Source of the DNA: Cordia subcordata
Lineage: Eukaryota; Streptophyta; Magnoliopsida; Boraginales; Cordiaceae
Length of the DNA stretch: 64,000 bases
Reading direction: 5' to 3'
Assembly: GCA_028554755.1 (NCBI GenBank)
Contig: JAPTOF010000003.1
Span: forward strand, 12,064,001-12,128,000
The notes beneath the pieces are model-generated. The model searched no databases and was not told the origin of the DNA. It saw only the letters and a list, made by a program, of their open reading frames with translations. The first letter of the stretch is position 1. Each line of letters begins with the position of its first letter. The translations under genes were made by a program, and so were the position numbers. This document shows, piece by piece, positions 11,532-21,965 of this stretch.

Positions 11532-12452
11532 AGAGTTTGGTTTTCTTGTTATATATTTTGTTTAGGGTAAATTGCAATATGTGCTTAAAATGTTCCTAAA
11601 AATGGTGAAATTTTTTTCAATTTTGATGCATGTGAAGTCATTTATTTCTTTGTTGATCATTGTGAGTGACTCTATTGATTGGTGAATATGATATGTATTG
11701 TGGGGAAATGAATAGAGTGGTTTGAAGGAAATTAATACAGTGGTTTGAAAACTAAGTCTTGGAGAGGATGCCCTTCAAAGTTGTGGGGAGTGAGGACTTT
11801 TAAGAATGACCCTTGTAGTCACCACATAGCTTAGTAGGAAAAAGTGTTGAAAAAAAGGTGGTTGATGTGAGTGCCCCTTTCTTGATTGCTTCTTTTTAAT
11901 GTGCCAAAGCCTTTCTCTCTCTCTTCTTTATGTGAATACAATGCAAAGTATGAAAAATCGAAAAAAAATTAAATTGAAAAAGGAACAAAGTGCAAAAAAA
12001 TATATAAAAAAAGTGAAAAAGAGAAAAAGAAAACAAGGGCACCAAAAAGTTTTGTGACTAACTGCATAAGTGACACAATGTCAACTTTGCACATGATATC
12101 ATCTTTGTAGATATGTGAATATGGCTTTTTATAAGCCATTGTGTATGTATATTCTCTCTTCTTATCTTTGAGCCTTTGTACATGTTGGGGAAGCCATGAT
12201 AGTTGAGGGGACATAAAATATCAATATCCCAAGTGCATGAGTTCGAATCCTAGGCTCGTGGTGGTTTGGCTACTTGGGAAATTCCTACAAGGAACGAGAC
12301 CTCTTATGAGTAAAGGGAAGATCCAAAGAGGCTTAGGGATCCTTCCACAATAGGAACGCCCCCTTCATGCTTATTAGACTAACTTTGATAGAGAGTCAAT
12401 CCTTTAGGTAACCTTTGGCATTAGCTTTAGAAATAAACTTAAGATTGGGCTT

Positions 12453-12487
12453 GCTTGGGAACAAGAAAGGAGAAGGTTTAAGGGTGT
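12453..12487 (+). promoter_or_regulatory. Polypurine tract of A1
   Basis: GCTTGGGAACAAG followed by AAAGGAGAAGGTTTAAGGG directly before the TGATATG start of the 3' LTR: the plus-strand primer site. Confidence 0.82.
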
Positions 12488-14295
12488 TGATATGTCTTGT
12501 TTTTGTGTGTATTTGCATTGTTATTTGCCTATGTTTAAGAGCTATTAAGTGCTAAAAAAGATGCATTAGTGTAATGCTTTTGATAAGAATAGGCTTAAGC
12601 ATAAACAATTGTATATATTGAGTTTAAGAGACAAATTGCTACACTAATTACTTGTTTTCAATGATTTAGGTGAACTTTGGGTTAAGATCGAAATGGGCCG
12701 ATAATAGGTGATAAAGATGGGAGATGTACGGGTCAAAAAGAGAAGATCGGAGGCCGGAAAGACCAAGAGTAGAGGAAGGAAGTCAGCCGGACGACCACCC
12801 TTCACCGGTCGACTGGCCAGTCCAGAGAGCATCACCAAAAAGCCGATCGAGCTAAGAGGAGAAGCGGGTGGACCGACTAGATCAACTGGCAGTTTGTAAA
12901 AAGCTAATATAAGAGCCCGATTTTCAGACTTAAAAAGGGAATCTTTTTGACAATTCTAGAGAGGATCTTAACACACCCTTCACATACACACACACACTTA
13001 ACCCTAGTCTTCACCACATTACACACACTCTCTCACACATTTCATCACCTTGAAGTAAGAGAATTTAGAGGGTTTCAACATTTGGATTCAAGTTGCTCAA
13101 GAGCTTTGTACAAGATTAGCTAGGATGAAAAGGAAGCTTCATAAACTCTCTTTCATTCTATCCCTTATTATGATTGAGTAAACTTGTGTAGGGTGATTTA
13201 ACTTATGTAATGGGTTAGCTATATACTCTTATGATGTGGGATTAAATGGCTGAATATATACATGTTTGATTTTCTTGTTCAAATGGTTATTTTCTCATTC
13301 ATGTCTAAGTTTTTGATTAAATGCTTAAATGAGAAGCATATGTAGAAATTGAAGTCTATTTATTACTAAACACATCTAATTCATGTTATAATCATGTCTA
13401 TGTGTTTATATGTGGATGATATGAAGTGGGTAATGCTTATATTCATGTCTGTGTGCATATGTGCATGCCTAGTAGTGAATATGACTTTAATAACGCATAT
13501 ATGTTGGTTGTTAACTGCTTTTAACAGTGTAATTCGAGCATGTCAATGTTTGGTAGTTGAATAGATCCTTTTATTCACGAACACCTTGGCCTTGAACATG
13601 TATGAATGTGCTATTAAGTCAAATCTCTCTATAGTGGCCTTAGAATAACAATAAGTAATTTAGGGCTAGCCTAGGCCAAGTCTTCTTCGGCTTTAAATCT
13701 GGGGATTCAGGATAGGATTAGTCAACCTTAGCAATAGTATACCTTGGCTTTAAATCTAGCCAATGATTTAGGTACAAGGGTAGGTTCATTCTAAATCACC
13801 TAAGAAGCTAATTTGTTACTCTTATGGCCCTAGGTCATAAGGACCATGCCGTAGCTTTAGGAGGCGCCACCTAGGGACGGACCCGTACTGAGTACTAGGG
13901 GAAAATTAAGCTACTGATTTAGCAACCTAGTTAAGAGCAATTATGAAAGTGAACCATCATTCTTTAATCCCATAGCATTTGAGTATAAAATCACCCATTG
14001 ATAAGTTGAAGTCAACCTAACACCTTTCCATTTGTTAATGCTTCTAGATTAGCTTGTCCCCTACTTTCCATTCCCATAGTTTAGTCTAATTCATTTTAGC
14101 TAGAGCTCCTGATCATCCAAAATCTCAAAAATAGAGAGTTTAGGTTTCTTTTTAGGTACACTTTAGAACACACACGTGGAATCCATCTCCCAACATAGCC
14201 TCCCTGTTGAATCGACCCTGCATTTGCATATACTTTACTACACTGATTCGTGCACTTGCAGGTCTTTAGAGCTTGCACTCAAAAGACGACGATCA
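12488..14295 (+). repeat. 3' LTR of A1
   Basis: Starts TGATATGTCTTG and ends CTCAAAAGACGACGATCA. Partner of 3403-5211. TATA-like TATAAGAG at 12908-12915. The TTTAAATC hairpin site near 13745 is kept, and its neighbour near 13690 has lost the second arm. The block TTAGGAGGCGCC...CCTAGG lies near 13858-13876. Confidence 0.92.
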
Positions 14296-14537
14296 AGACC
14301 CCATTAATACACACGAGAATGATGATGTCTAGGATATCAATACACGTCTCTGGCATATAAAAGAGTTGAGTTTATAATAAAGACAAGAAATACTAGTATT
14401 AACTCATGAGACAATCCGATTTTAGTCAAATCATCTAAACATCAGATCATTCAATATGCATATCAAATATACATATTATAGAATTATGCGATAAAATCAA
14501 ACAATTAGTATAAAAGAGCCTTGGCTTTGATACCAAT
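14296..14537 (-). other. Copia 5' leader, second part, with tRNA-Met PBS
   Basis: Continuation of the leader interrupted by A1. On the minus strand TGGTATCAAAGCC (14523-14535) matches the initiator tRNA-Met PBS TGGTATCAGAGC of plant copia elements at all but one base. It lies two bases after the LTR end. Confidence 0.8.
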
Positions 14538-15997
14538 TGAAAGAATTCTACGAAACCTTTTTACAAAATTCTTCCAAGATCAGGCTCTTGAAAATTAAAA
14601 ATTCACAAAGAACATGATGGATACCTGGATATTCGTGATGCGAATACATTTTCTTGATGTCAAGCCTTGCAGAAGCTTGATCTTCCTCCTCTTCATATGT
14701 AGCCAAGATTTATTAATGGAGGCTAGGGTTTTCTTTTGGGAGGAGGACGAGTTGTTTTTTTTTTTTTCTTGTGAAAATCTGATAATAGAATTGAATAATA
14801 AGTACAATACTTCTCCTTTTATAGAACAAAAGAAGTTGAGCTTTCACAAGTCTCAGGCTTAATTCCTATAGCCCAATTAGGCCTAAACCTTAAAACCCAA
14901 CTAGGAATTAAATCATTATTTATTTTTTAACCCAGTTAGCCCAAGATTTAATTTAAGTCACATTTTTCTATGCTAGCAGAAAATAGATGAAATTAAATCA
15001 ATGACCTCTTAATATATAATATTAAATATTTATTTCTTAATTAAATATTCAAACATAATAATTATTATTTCCTTTTATTTAATTCACAATTAAATAACAA
15101 AATATTTAATTCTCAATTAAATATTATAGATCAATCCATCAATAAAATTCTTGACTTTTTGTGAGACTTCGTATGTTCAAACTTAAGCCAGTAATACAAG
15201 GACAATCTTTGTTCTAATCGAAAATACTGTCTAGCAATGGTCTTGATGTTCGGATAAGTTAAAAAATTGCAAGGCTACTATCAATGAACCTTGGCACTAT
15301 GGTGATCCCCTGTGACCTTTGATATTCTAAAATAACTTTAAGAGTATGGTCAACTGTCAAACCCTTAATTAGTTATTCCATATTAAGTCCTAATCTTGTC
15401 ATGACTCATTACGACATGTCTTCATGACACATCATGTAGAAAGCCTTGGCCAAAGACTTAATGAGTTAAAACTAGGTCGAACATCATTCTCGTAATACCT
15501 GGAGTAGGTTAATCCTCTTCATGACATTTGTTCCCACCCAATAACCCTTCATCACCAAATTGGAAATTTGGGTAGTCCAGCACCGATGTACGAGGAGTAA
15601 TTAATAAGCCTTTGTGGCAGTCTCAGGTCAAAGGGAATACTATAACCATGTGAACTACAAGTGATCCTTTGACAGTAGGGTAAGTATTATATGATGCTTG
15701 TAAGCGAGTTGTGTTCACTAAACATGTCTCCGAACCCTACCTATTACCAGTTTCCCAACATCCATTGGTCATGAGGATGACCAATTCCATCATTTTGTTA
15801 TGAAAAGATTTTAAGAACAATCAAAACCAAGCCTCATGCATATGATTCCACACAGTTATTCCAAGGAACTACGTCATGATCAAAATAAGAGAAGATGGTA
15901 CGATATGATGTAATGGCCAAATATTATTAAGATAACTCATACATGAACAATTCTAGAGATATAATAGATGACTGAATTTAGGATGCTACTCCTTACA
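14538..15997 (-). repeat. 5' LTR of the copia element
   Basis: 1460 bp. On the minus strand it runs from TGTAAGGAGTAGCATCC to GAATTCTTTCA and is followed by the tRNA-Met PBS, which fixes one end exactly. The other end is set by TG and by the return of R sequence at 15998. Its partner LTR is outside the window. AT-rich around 15000-15130. The small ORFs inside are not credible. Confidence 0.82.
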
Positions 15998-16660
15998 CCC
16001 TCTTTAGAGCACTTTTGTGTCTTCCAGTTTAGAACACTTTCATATAGGGTTAGATAGCAGTTTTCCCATGTTGCATGCATTAGACTTATCTTTGATTATG
16101 AGAAGAAGGCATGGGGTCACTAGTTAGAGGGCACATAGGGCATGATCTTCATGCTTAAGCATGACATCGTTCACACTTGTGCACATATTTTCATTTGATG
16201 GTTCGAGATGGAAGTCAGAAAAGGGGTGCATTGTGCATTCGTCGCCCCATCATAAATTGCATGACCCTTTTCTTTCTACTGTTTGCACTTGGTTGAATAT
16301 CTGGCAATTTGTGCCTCTCAATTTTAAAAATGTATTGGTCTAACACTAGCTCCTGGCTAGAGATGTTAAATTCAGAACTACTAAGAGGCACCCTAGACAT
16401 GTGTATACCTTTCTTGTTTTCCTTGTCTTTTACTTGTTTTCATTTTTTCTTTTTACTTATTATAATTATTTTATTATTTAGTTTCCTTGATTTCCATTTT
16501 TCTTTTCATTTATTTTCTATTTCACCCTCCCAAGTGCTGATCCTCTTTATCATTTCCCATTCTTATACACCTTGTTTGTCATTTGTTGATGCCAATGCGA
16601 GTGCACATGGCAATGCTACTAATTGTGTGCTTTGAGTGTTTGTAATTTGTTGATAAACAA
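15998..16660 (+). pseudogene. Remnant R: 3' end of a non-autonomous element related to B and D
   Basis: Positions 16040-16270 align with 54565-54800 of element B (shared CCCATGTTGCATGCATTAGA, TTGATTATGAGAAGAAGGCA and AAAAGGGGTGCAT). They encode the same C-terminal protein segment in broken frames. From 16280 to 16400 it aligns instead with the minus strand of element D at 42180-42310 (ATCTGGCAATTTGTGCC in R versus ATGTGGCAGTACGTGCC in D), including the stop codon and the following hairpin. Past 16560 it resembles the A-type 3' region. R is therefore an old element end carrying the complete form of the tail. It was interrupted on its left by the copia insertion. The right limit is uncertain by about 30 bases. 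Confidence 0.7.
16381..16396 (+). other. Conserved 3' hairpin (remnant R)
   Basis: CTAAG-AGGCAC-CCTAG, the same hairpin as in A1, A2, A4, B and D, here with one A-C mismatch in the stem. Confidence 0.6.
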
Positions 16661-16819
16661 GGATTAGTAAACAAAGTAGTTAAAAAGAAAGCAAGATAAG
16701 AGATTATTAAAACAAACTAAGAAGATAAAAAAGAAAAAAAAATAAATCAAGCAATTACTGAAACACATAAACAAAGAACAAAAACTAACCGTGCCTTCCC
16801 AAGAACAACGCCAAGAACT
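16661..16819 (-). other. Minus-strand leader and PBS of an Athila-like element
   Basis: On the minus strand, TGGCGTTGTTCTTGGGA at 16797-16813 is a decayed tRNA-Asp PBS, followed by GGCACGG and a T-rich leader as in the A elements. No gag follows, because remnant R abuts it. Confidence 0.7.
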
Positions 16820-18404
16820 TAATCACATTTCCAAGTGACCATAAGCCTAAAGACCCGTAAGCACACCAGACGATGTAGCGTACTATGTGCGAGTGCGGGT
16901 GTCGAACCCTTAGGGACGCAAATCGTGGAATGAATCTTATGTGTGTGCCCTAGAAAATGCCTAAAAGAAGACCTAAACTAACCATCTTTTGGGGTGTTTG
17001 GATATTATAGGAGCTTAAACTAAGACAAAGAAAACTACACTATAGGGAGAACGAGAATGGAAGACGAGTGAAACAAACTAACTGTCGAGGAAAGTTAATA
17101 AATGGAATAGGCTAGGCTGACTTTTGCTTGCCTACTGGTGATTCTCGACTCAAATGATGTGGGATTACGGAGGATGGCTTAACTATAGTGATTTCTCTTA
17201 ACTAGGTTGCTAATTAGTTTCCTAATTTCTCCCTAGGACATGGTGCGGGTTAGTCCCTAGGTCGTGCCTCCTAAAGCCACGGCGTGGTCCTTATGACCAA
17301 GGGCTTTACGATTGACTAACTTATTTTCTAGGTGACCAAGAATGAACCTAGACTAGTACCTAAACCATGGGCTGGGTTTAAAGCCAAGACTTAGTGTTGC
17401 TAGGGTCAATTAAACCTATTTGAAAACCTATTTGCTGGGATTAAAGACAAAGGAGACTTGATCTAGGCTAACCCTAAGTTACACATCATTAGTCTAAGAT
17501 CACTATAGCGGGATTTGATCAATAAGTGCAATCATACACGTTCTATACTATGACATTTGTGAATGTAAAGACCTATTTGACTACGAAACATTGTCATGCT
17601 TGGATTACACCATTTAAAGCAATTAAGAACCAACATGTATGCATTGTTGAAGTCATATTCCTTACTAGGCATGAAAACTTACACATAGACATGATTATAA
17701 GCATTACCCATTTCATACAATCCATATACAAACACATAGACATGATTATAGAATGGATTTGAAGTGTTTAGTAGTAAATAGAAATCAATTTATACACATG
17801 CTACTCAAATAGGCATATTATCAAACACTTAGACATGTATTGCGAAGTAGCCATTAAAATAAGAAAAATAAAGCATATATATATTAAGCCATCAAATCCC
17901 ATATCATAAGAGTATATAATCAACCCATATTACAAGCTATATCACCCTAGGATGATCTACTCATACATCTTATGAAATAGGATGAAAAGGAGATTAGAAA
18001 GCTTCCCTTTCATCCTTGCAAATTTAATACAATTCTTGAGCAAATCTTCACTCCAAAGTTGTTAGAATCCCTCAAAGTAGCTTGAATCTAGGTTGGTAAG
18101 TGTGTGAGAGTGTGTGTCTGAGGTGGATGAGTTTGGAGTTAGGGTTTTGGGGCATAGATGTGAAAGAATATGACTTGTTAATTAAATCAAATAGCCAAGA
18201 GAGGGCTTTTATAGCCAAAATTTGTGAACCACCTCAACTGATGCACCAGTACCAAGAGGTCATTCAATCGCCTGGAAAAATAGTTCATTGGTTTTGGCAG
18301 CTGAATTAGCGAGTCAACCAGCTCCCTGAGGCCACTCAACTAGTACTCTTTAACGGCTCTATTTTAGCTTTGGTCTCACTCTATTTCACTTCTGGTTGCT
18401 CTAG
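16820..18404 (-). repeat. Minus-strand A-type LTR fragment m1 (3' end through middle)
   Basis: Reverse-complement match to the A LTRs from their 3' end (adjacent to the PBS) inward. It includes the CCTAGGTCGTGCCTCCTAA block near 17257-17275 and two TTTAAA hairpin sites near 17380 and 17440. Diverged. It stops in mid-LTR, where a plus-strand LTR piece begins. Confidence 0.7.
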
Positions 18405-18831
18405 CCTTTCTTATGGATCTACATCGAGTCCTAAGGAGAAAATAGGACACTAGTTAGCAATCTAGTTAAGAGTAATCGATAATTAAGCCATCCCCTGTAA
18501 TCCCATAGCATTTGGGTCTAGAATCACCCATTAGAACGCAAAAGTTGTTCTAACCCATTTCATTTGTTAGTTCCCTCTAGGTAATTGGTTTCCCCACTTT
18601 CCATTCCTAAAGTGTAGCTTTGTTTCCTTTAGTTAAAGGTCCTATAAATCTAAAAACCCCAAACAATGGCTAGTTTAGGCTTTTTTTTAGGCACTTTCTA
18701 GGGAACATATAAATAGAATCCACTCTATAAAATAGCCTCCCAATGGTTCGACACTCGTTCTCACACAAACTACATTGCACCGTTCCGTGCGCTTACAAGA
18801 CTTTAGGGCTTGCACCTCTAGAGAGACATTA
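18405..18831 (+). repeat. Plus-strand A-type LTR 3'-end fragment
   Basis: From CATCGAGTCCTAAGG through the conserved TTAGCAATCTAGTTAAGAG block to the LTR end (GGGCTTGCACCTCTAGAGAGACATTA split over 18807-18831). Only the last 430 bp of an LTR, lying between two minus-strand pieces. Confidence 0.7.
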
Positions 18832-19595
18832 GTGTATATATATAAGCCAATGGAATCCCATAACAAAGAGTAGAAACTCAACCCATCACACAAGTTTAGT
18901 CACCCTAATCTATCCACTCAAGCATCAAATGAAAGAGAATGAAAAAGGGTTGAAAGAGGTGGTGTAACAAAATTGGTTGGTGTGTGTGTTAATATATGTA
19001 TTAGAAAGGGTGGTAAGAGGATTGGGGTTTTAAGAGATAGGTGTGCAAGAATATATGACTTCCCTCTTTTGAAAATGACCAAAAGAGGGCTTACATAGCC
19101 AATTTTTCGCCATTATCAGTTAAGCTAATCAGTGCACCACCTCTAAGGGATCTCTCAACTACCTAGATAAGATTATATTCTAGTTTTAGCAGCATAGAGA
19201 GGAGATCGACCACCTCTCTGGAGCTACTAGGCCGATAATCCAACCTTGCTCTCTTTTTCGCTATGTTTTGCCTCCGATTGCCTTGATCTTTGTCCAGGAG
19301 ATTCCCGACATGATTTTCTTCCACTTTTCATCATCAATTATTCTTTTAATCCTTGACCAAACCATTTCCATCTTTATTGATCTCCAACCAATCCTCAATC
19401 TTACCTAAAATATCCAAAACAAGCCACTAGTGTAACATATACCTATTAAACTCAACTATATACATTTGGATGCACTTAAGCCTATCTTTAGCATAAGTAA
19501 TACACTAATGCAACTATTTAAGCTTAATACACCTCTAAAATATAGACAAAAAACAAAGCAAACACATACTGAAACACTACACTAATCCTTGGTTG
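18832..19595 (-). repeat. Minus-strand A-type LTR fragment m2 (U3 end) and junction
   Basis: Reverse complement of the first part of an A-type LTR, ending at about 19569 with a form of TGATGTGTTTGC. It overlaps fragment m1 in content (both hold AAGCCA..GAATCCCATA), so m1 and m2 come from two LTR copies or a duplicated one. The 26 bases 19570-19595 are unassigned filler before the A3 gag sequence. Confidence 0.65.
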
Positions 19596-20562
19596 TCACG
19601 CAGTTGAGCACTAGATTCCTCGAGAAGTTACCTTCCACCTAGAGGTAAACCCTAGAGTTCAATCTTGTTTCTCCACTGACACCATTTATCACCCTCAGGC
19701 CTAGGCTAAGGCCATCACCACTCTAAGGAGCAATAGGATAGTGAACAATAGGGTAAGAGTTAACTACGTAGTGCCTACATGGTTTTTCTGAGTCTAGAAA
19801 GCCTAATTATAGCCCTATAGAGAGAGGTTCTGCTGAAAGAGTTAAGACCATTAGAGACCATGAAGAGAGTAGCACTTCATACCTATATCAGGAGGAAAAA
19901 TAGCTCATTAATGACCCCTATGTGTCTAGAGGTCTTGCATCTAGATTTCCCTTCCTATCTGCCTTAGAAAGGCCGTCACCTAGTGAGGTTTTTAGGTTTT
20001 TCAAGATCATAGAGCATGTTAAGGACCTTAAGGTCAATCTATCTTTGATAGATACGATCCTTTCCATTCTCTTCTATTCTAAGTTCTTCAAAGAACTTTG
20101 TACAAGGAATCGTAGATCATTGAACATTTCTAAGAATGTGAGGCTAATAGAGAGAGTGAGTAGTATATATACTTCGGGCCCCTCACCCAAGATGAATGAC
20201 CCTGGAGTTCTGCTGTAGGATCTGTGAGACCTAGATTGATCACGCCTTGCTATATTTAGGGTCATGTGTGAATCTCATTCCCTACTCCGTCTATTAACAG
20301 CTGGGTCTAGGTGAGTTGTCCCCTACACATATTACTCTTTAGCTAGCTGATAGGTCCAAGCGTAAACCTAGGGGTGTGGTCAAGGATGTTATGGTTTAGG
20401 TAGGTGAGTTCATGTACACTTTTGACTTCATAGTATTAGATATGGACTCGGGTCACGATTCTAGACATTCTACAACTGTCCTTTTAGTCCGCCCCTTCTT
20501 TGCTACCGCAGATGCCATTGTTCATTATAGGTCGGGGTTATTAGAGATGAAATTTAAGAATT
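19596..20562 (+). pseudogene. gag-pro: A3 gag linker and protease, broken
   Basis: The linker region matches other copies (TTRSG-like segment near 19720, ALERPSPSE near 19960, KVNLSLIDTILS near 20033). The longest open piece is 98 codons (19922-20218). The protease active-site motif near 20245-20285 reads LLYLGSCVNLIP, so the catalytic Asp of LLDLGSSVNLIP is Tyr (GAT to TAT). A second open piece (20412-20562) carries FIVLDMDSGHDSRHST. It ends at the inserted D-family LTR. Compared with A1, about 580 bases of the protease-RT linker are missing at this junction. Clearly dead. Confidence 0.8.
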
Positions 20563-21965
20563 TGAGTACATTTAGGGTTGTATTTATGCACTAAGTCATA
20601 TTTGCACATACAGGTGTCAAAATGCATAAATGCTACATTATGTGTTTTATTTCGTGTTTTAGGCACATTTTGGGAGAAAGAAGTGAGCTTGAACGTGCGC
20701 GGGCCCAAGGACAAAGCTTGAGGATGATTTGAAGATGAAAAGATGAAGAAAATGCTTTGAGGTTCCCAAAAGTAGTACAAGGCAATAGAAAAAAATTGGG
20801 GGAGAATTGGTGCAAAAACAAGCAAGTTATGGGTAAAACTAGCTGTCAGTCACCTTTCTTGTTCCTGCTGGTCAATCGGCAAAGGAAGACTGGCAAAACT
20901 AGAATGCATTGAAATTTTTCCGATAGACCAAAAAGATCATGTAGGTTGATCGGCTGGGAGTTTGATAAAGCATTTCGAAACTTTAAAAGTGCATTTTCAG
21001 CTCATTTTCAAGAAAGGGGAACTCAATTTTCTTTAAACCCACTTCATACCCATTAACCCTAACGCTTTTCCCACTTCAATTAACACCCTAAACCACCATC
21101 TAAACCCTATACCAAGCTATGATTGAAGCATCTAACAAGAGATTGAAGGGTTTTGCTTTGGATTTGAGCAAGGGTTTGAAGGGGAGTTTCTTAATCCTTT
21201 TCTTATTCTTGTAAATATGTTTTGTATTTGAGTCAGATCTAGGATTGATTAATGTTGTATATTAGATTAAGATTATGAATAAAGGATTTATGTATATCTT
21301 TGGCTATTAATACATGCTTCTTTACATTGATTAATGGCTTGAATCAATATGTCTACGAGTTTAATAAAATGCCTAAATGAAGTTGCATGTGTTATTTAAT
21401 GCTTAAACGCTATCGATAGTGGTGTCACCTTAGCCTTAATCCATGCTAACAGCATTAACCTATTTACAACTACGAGTGTTGATTAATATGCTTAATTAAT
21501 GACTTGTGCGGTAAAAGTATACCTCTAGTCTGAAACAAATACTAAAAGGGTACCTAATACTACTAGTTAATGCTCTAGGAGTTTAATCTCTAGTCTAAAA
21601 CAATACTAATAGGTTAGTCTCGATTAAGACATTAATCAACACCAAACTGAGCAATCAAGCCATAGATAGCTTGAGTCTAGATACAACACAATCGCCCGAG
21701 ATCCCCTTCCATCTTGTAAATCTTTATTTCTGTAGCCTAGCACCTAGGTTCCTCCATTAGATTAGGCTAGCTTAGGTATATTTTCCAGTCTTGAGCTCCC
21801 TTTAATCCAAAAAAGACCAAAAATACTTCAACAAATGTATATAGGTAATCTTAGACACCAAGCTCATCGAGATTGAACCAAGGACCCTCCCTGAGGAAGA
21901 ACAACCCTGTACTTGCACGCTTCACTGCACACAATCCGAGTACTTGAGGGTGTAAACACACATCA
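20563..21965 (+). repeat. D-family LTR lying alone inside A3
   Basis: About 1.4 kb, ending ACACACATCA. Its middle matches the LTRs of B (AAACCACCATCTAAACCC, TTGTATATTAGATTA) and more closely the reverse complement of the D LTRs (CTCTAGTCTGAAACAA, ATTAATCAACACC). The start TGAGTACATT is not the usual LTR start, and host sequence is missing next to it. It is therefore probably a 5'-truncated LTR rather than a clean solo LTR. Confidence 0.65.

Larger units (their letters stand above)
11069..12487 (+). other. A1 3' non-coding region
   Basis: 1.4 kb with no ORF that I believe. It holds the AGGCAA hairpin, a T-rich run, the internal PPT-like motif, a block shared with A2, A4 and B (AGTGGTTTGAAAACTAAGTC, then GTGGGGAGTGAG), an A-rich run (11950-12040), a GGCTT-TTTAT-AAGCC hairpin at 12123-12137 and the terminal PPT. 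There is no env-like gene. Confidence 0.75.
3403..14295 (+). mobile_element. Athila-like Ty3/gypsy retrotransposon A1, complete but decayed
   Basis: Two LTRs of 1809 and 1808 bp, both with TGAT...ATCA ends, flank a 7.3-kb interior with PBS, gag, protease, RT, RNase H and integrase remnants in order, a 1.4-kb 3' non-coding region and a polypurine tract. The LTRs look about 90 percent identical by eye, so it is an old insertion. The flanking five bases are GGACT (3398-3402) and AGACC (14296-14300). They differ only by transitions and could both derive from GGACC. The flanks are copia leader on both sides, so A1 interrupted the copia element. tRNA-Asp PBS, long LTRs and gag type place it in the Athila group. 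Confidence 0.9.

Noticed and set aside
14595..14862. Small ORFs on both strands in the copia LTR
   Set aside because: They overlap each other, lie inside an LTR and resemble no family.
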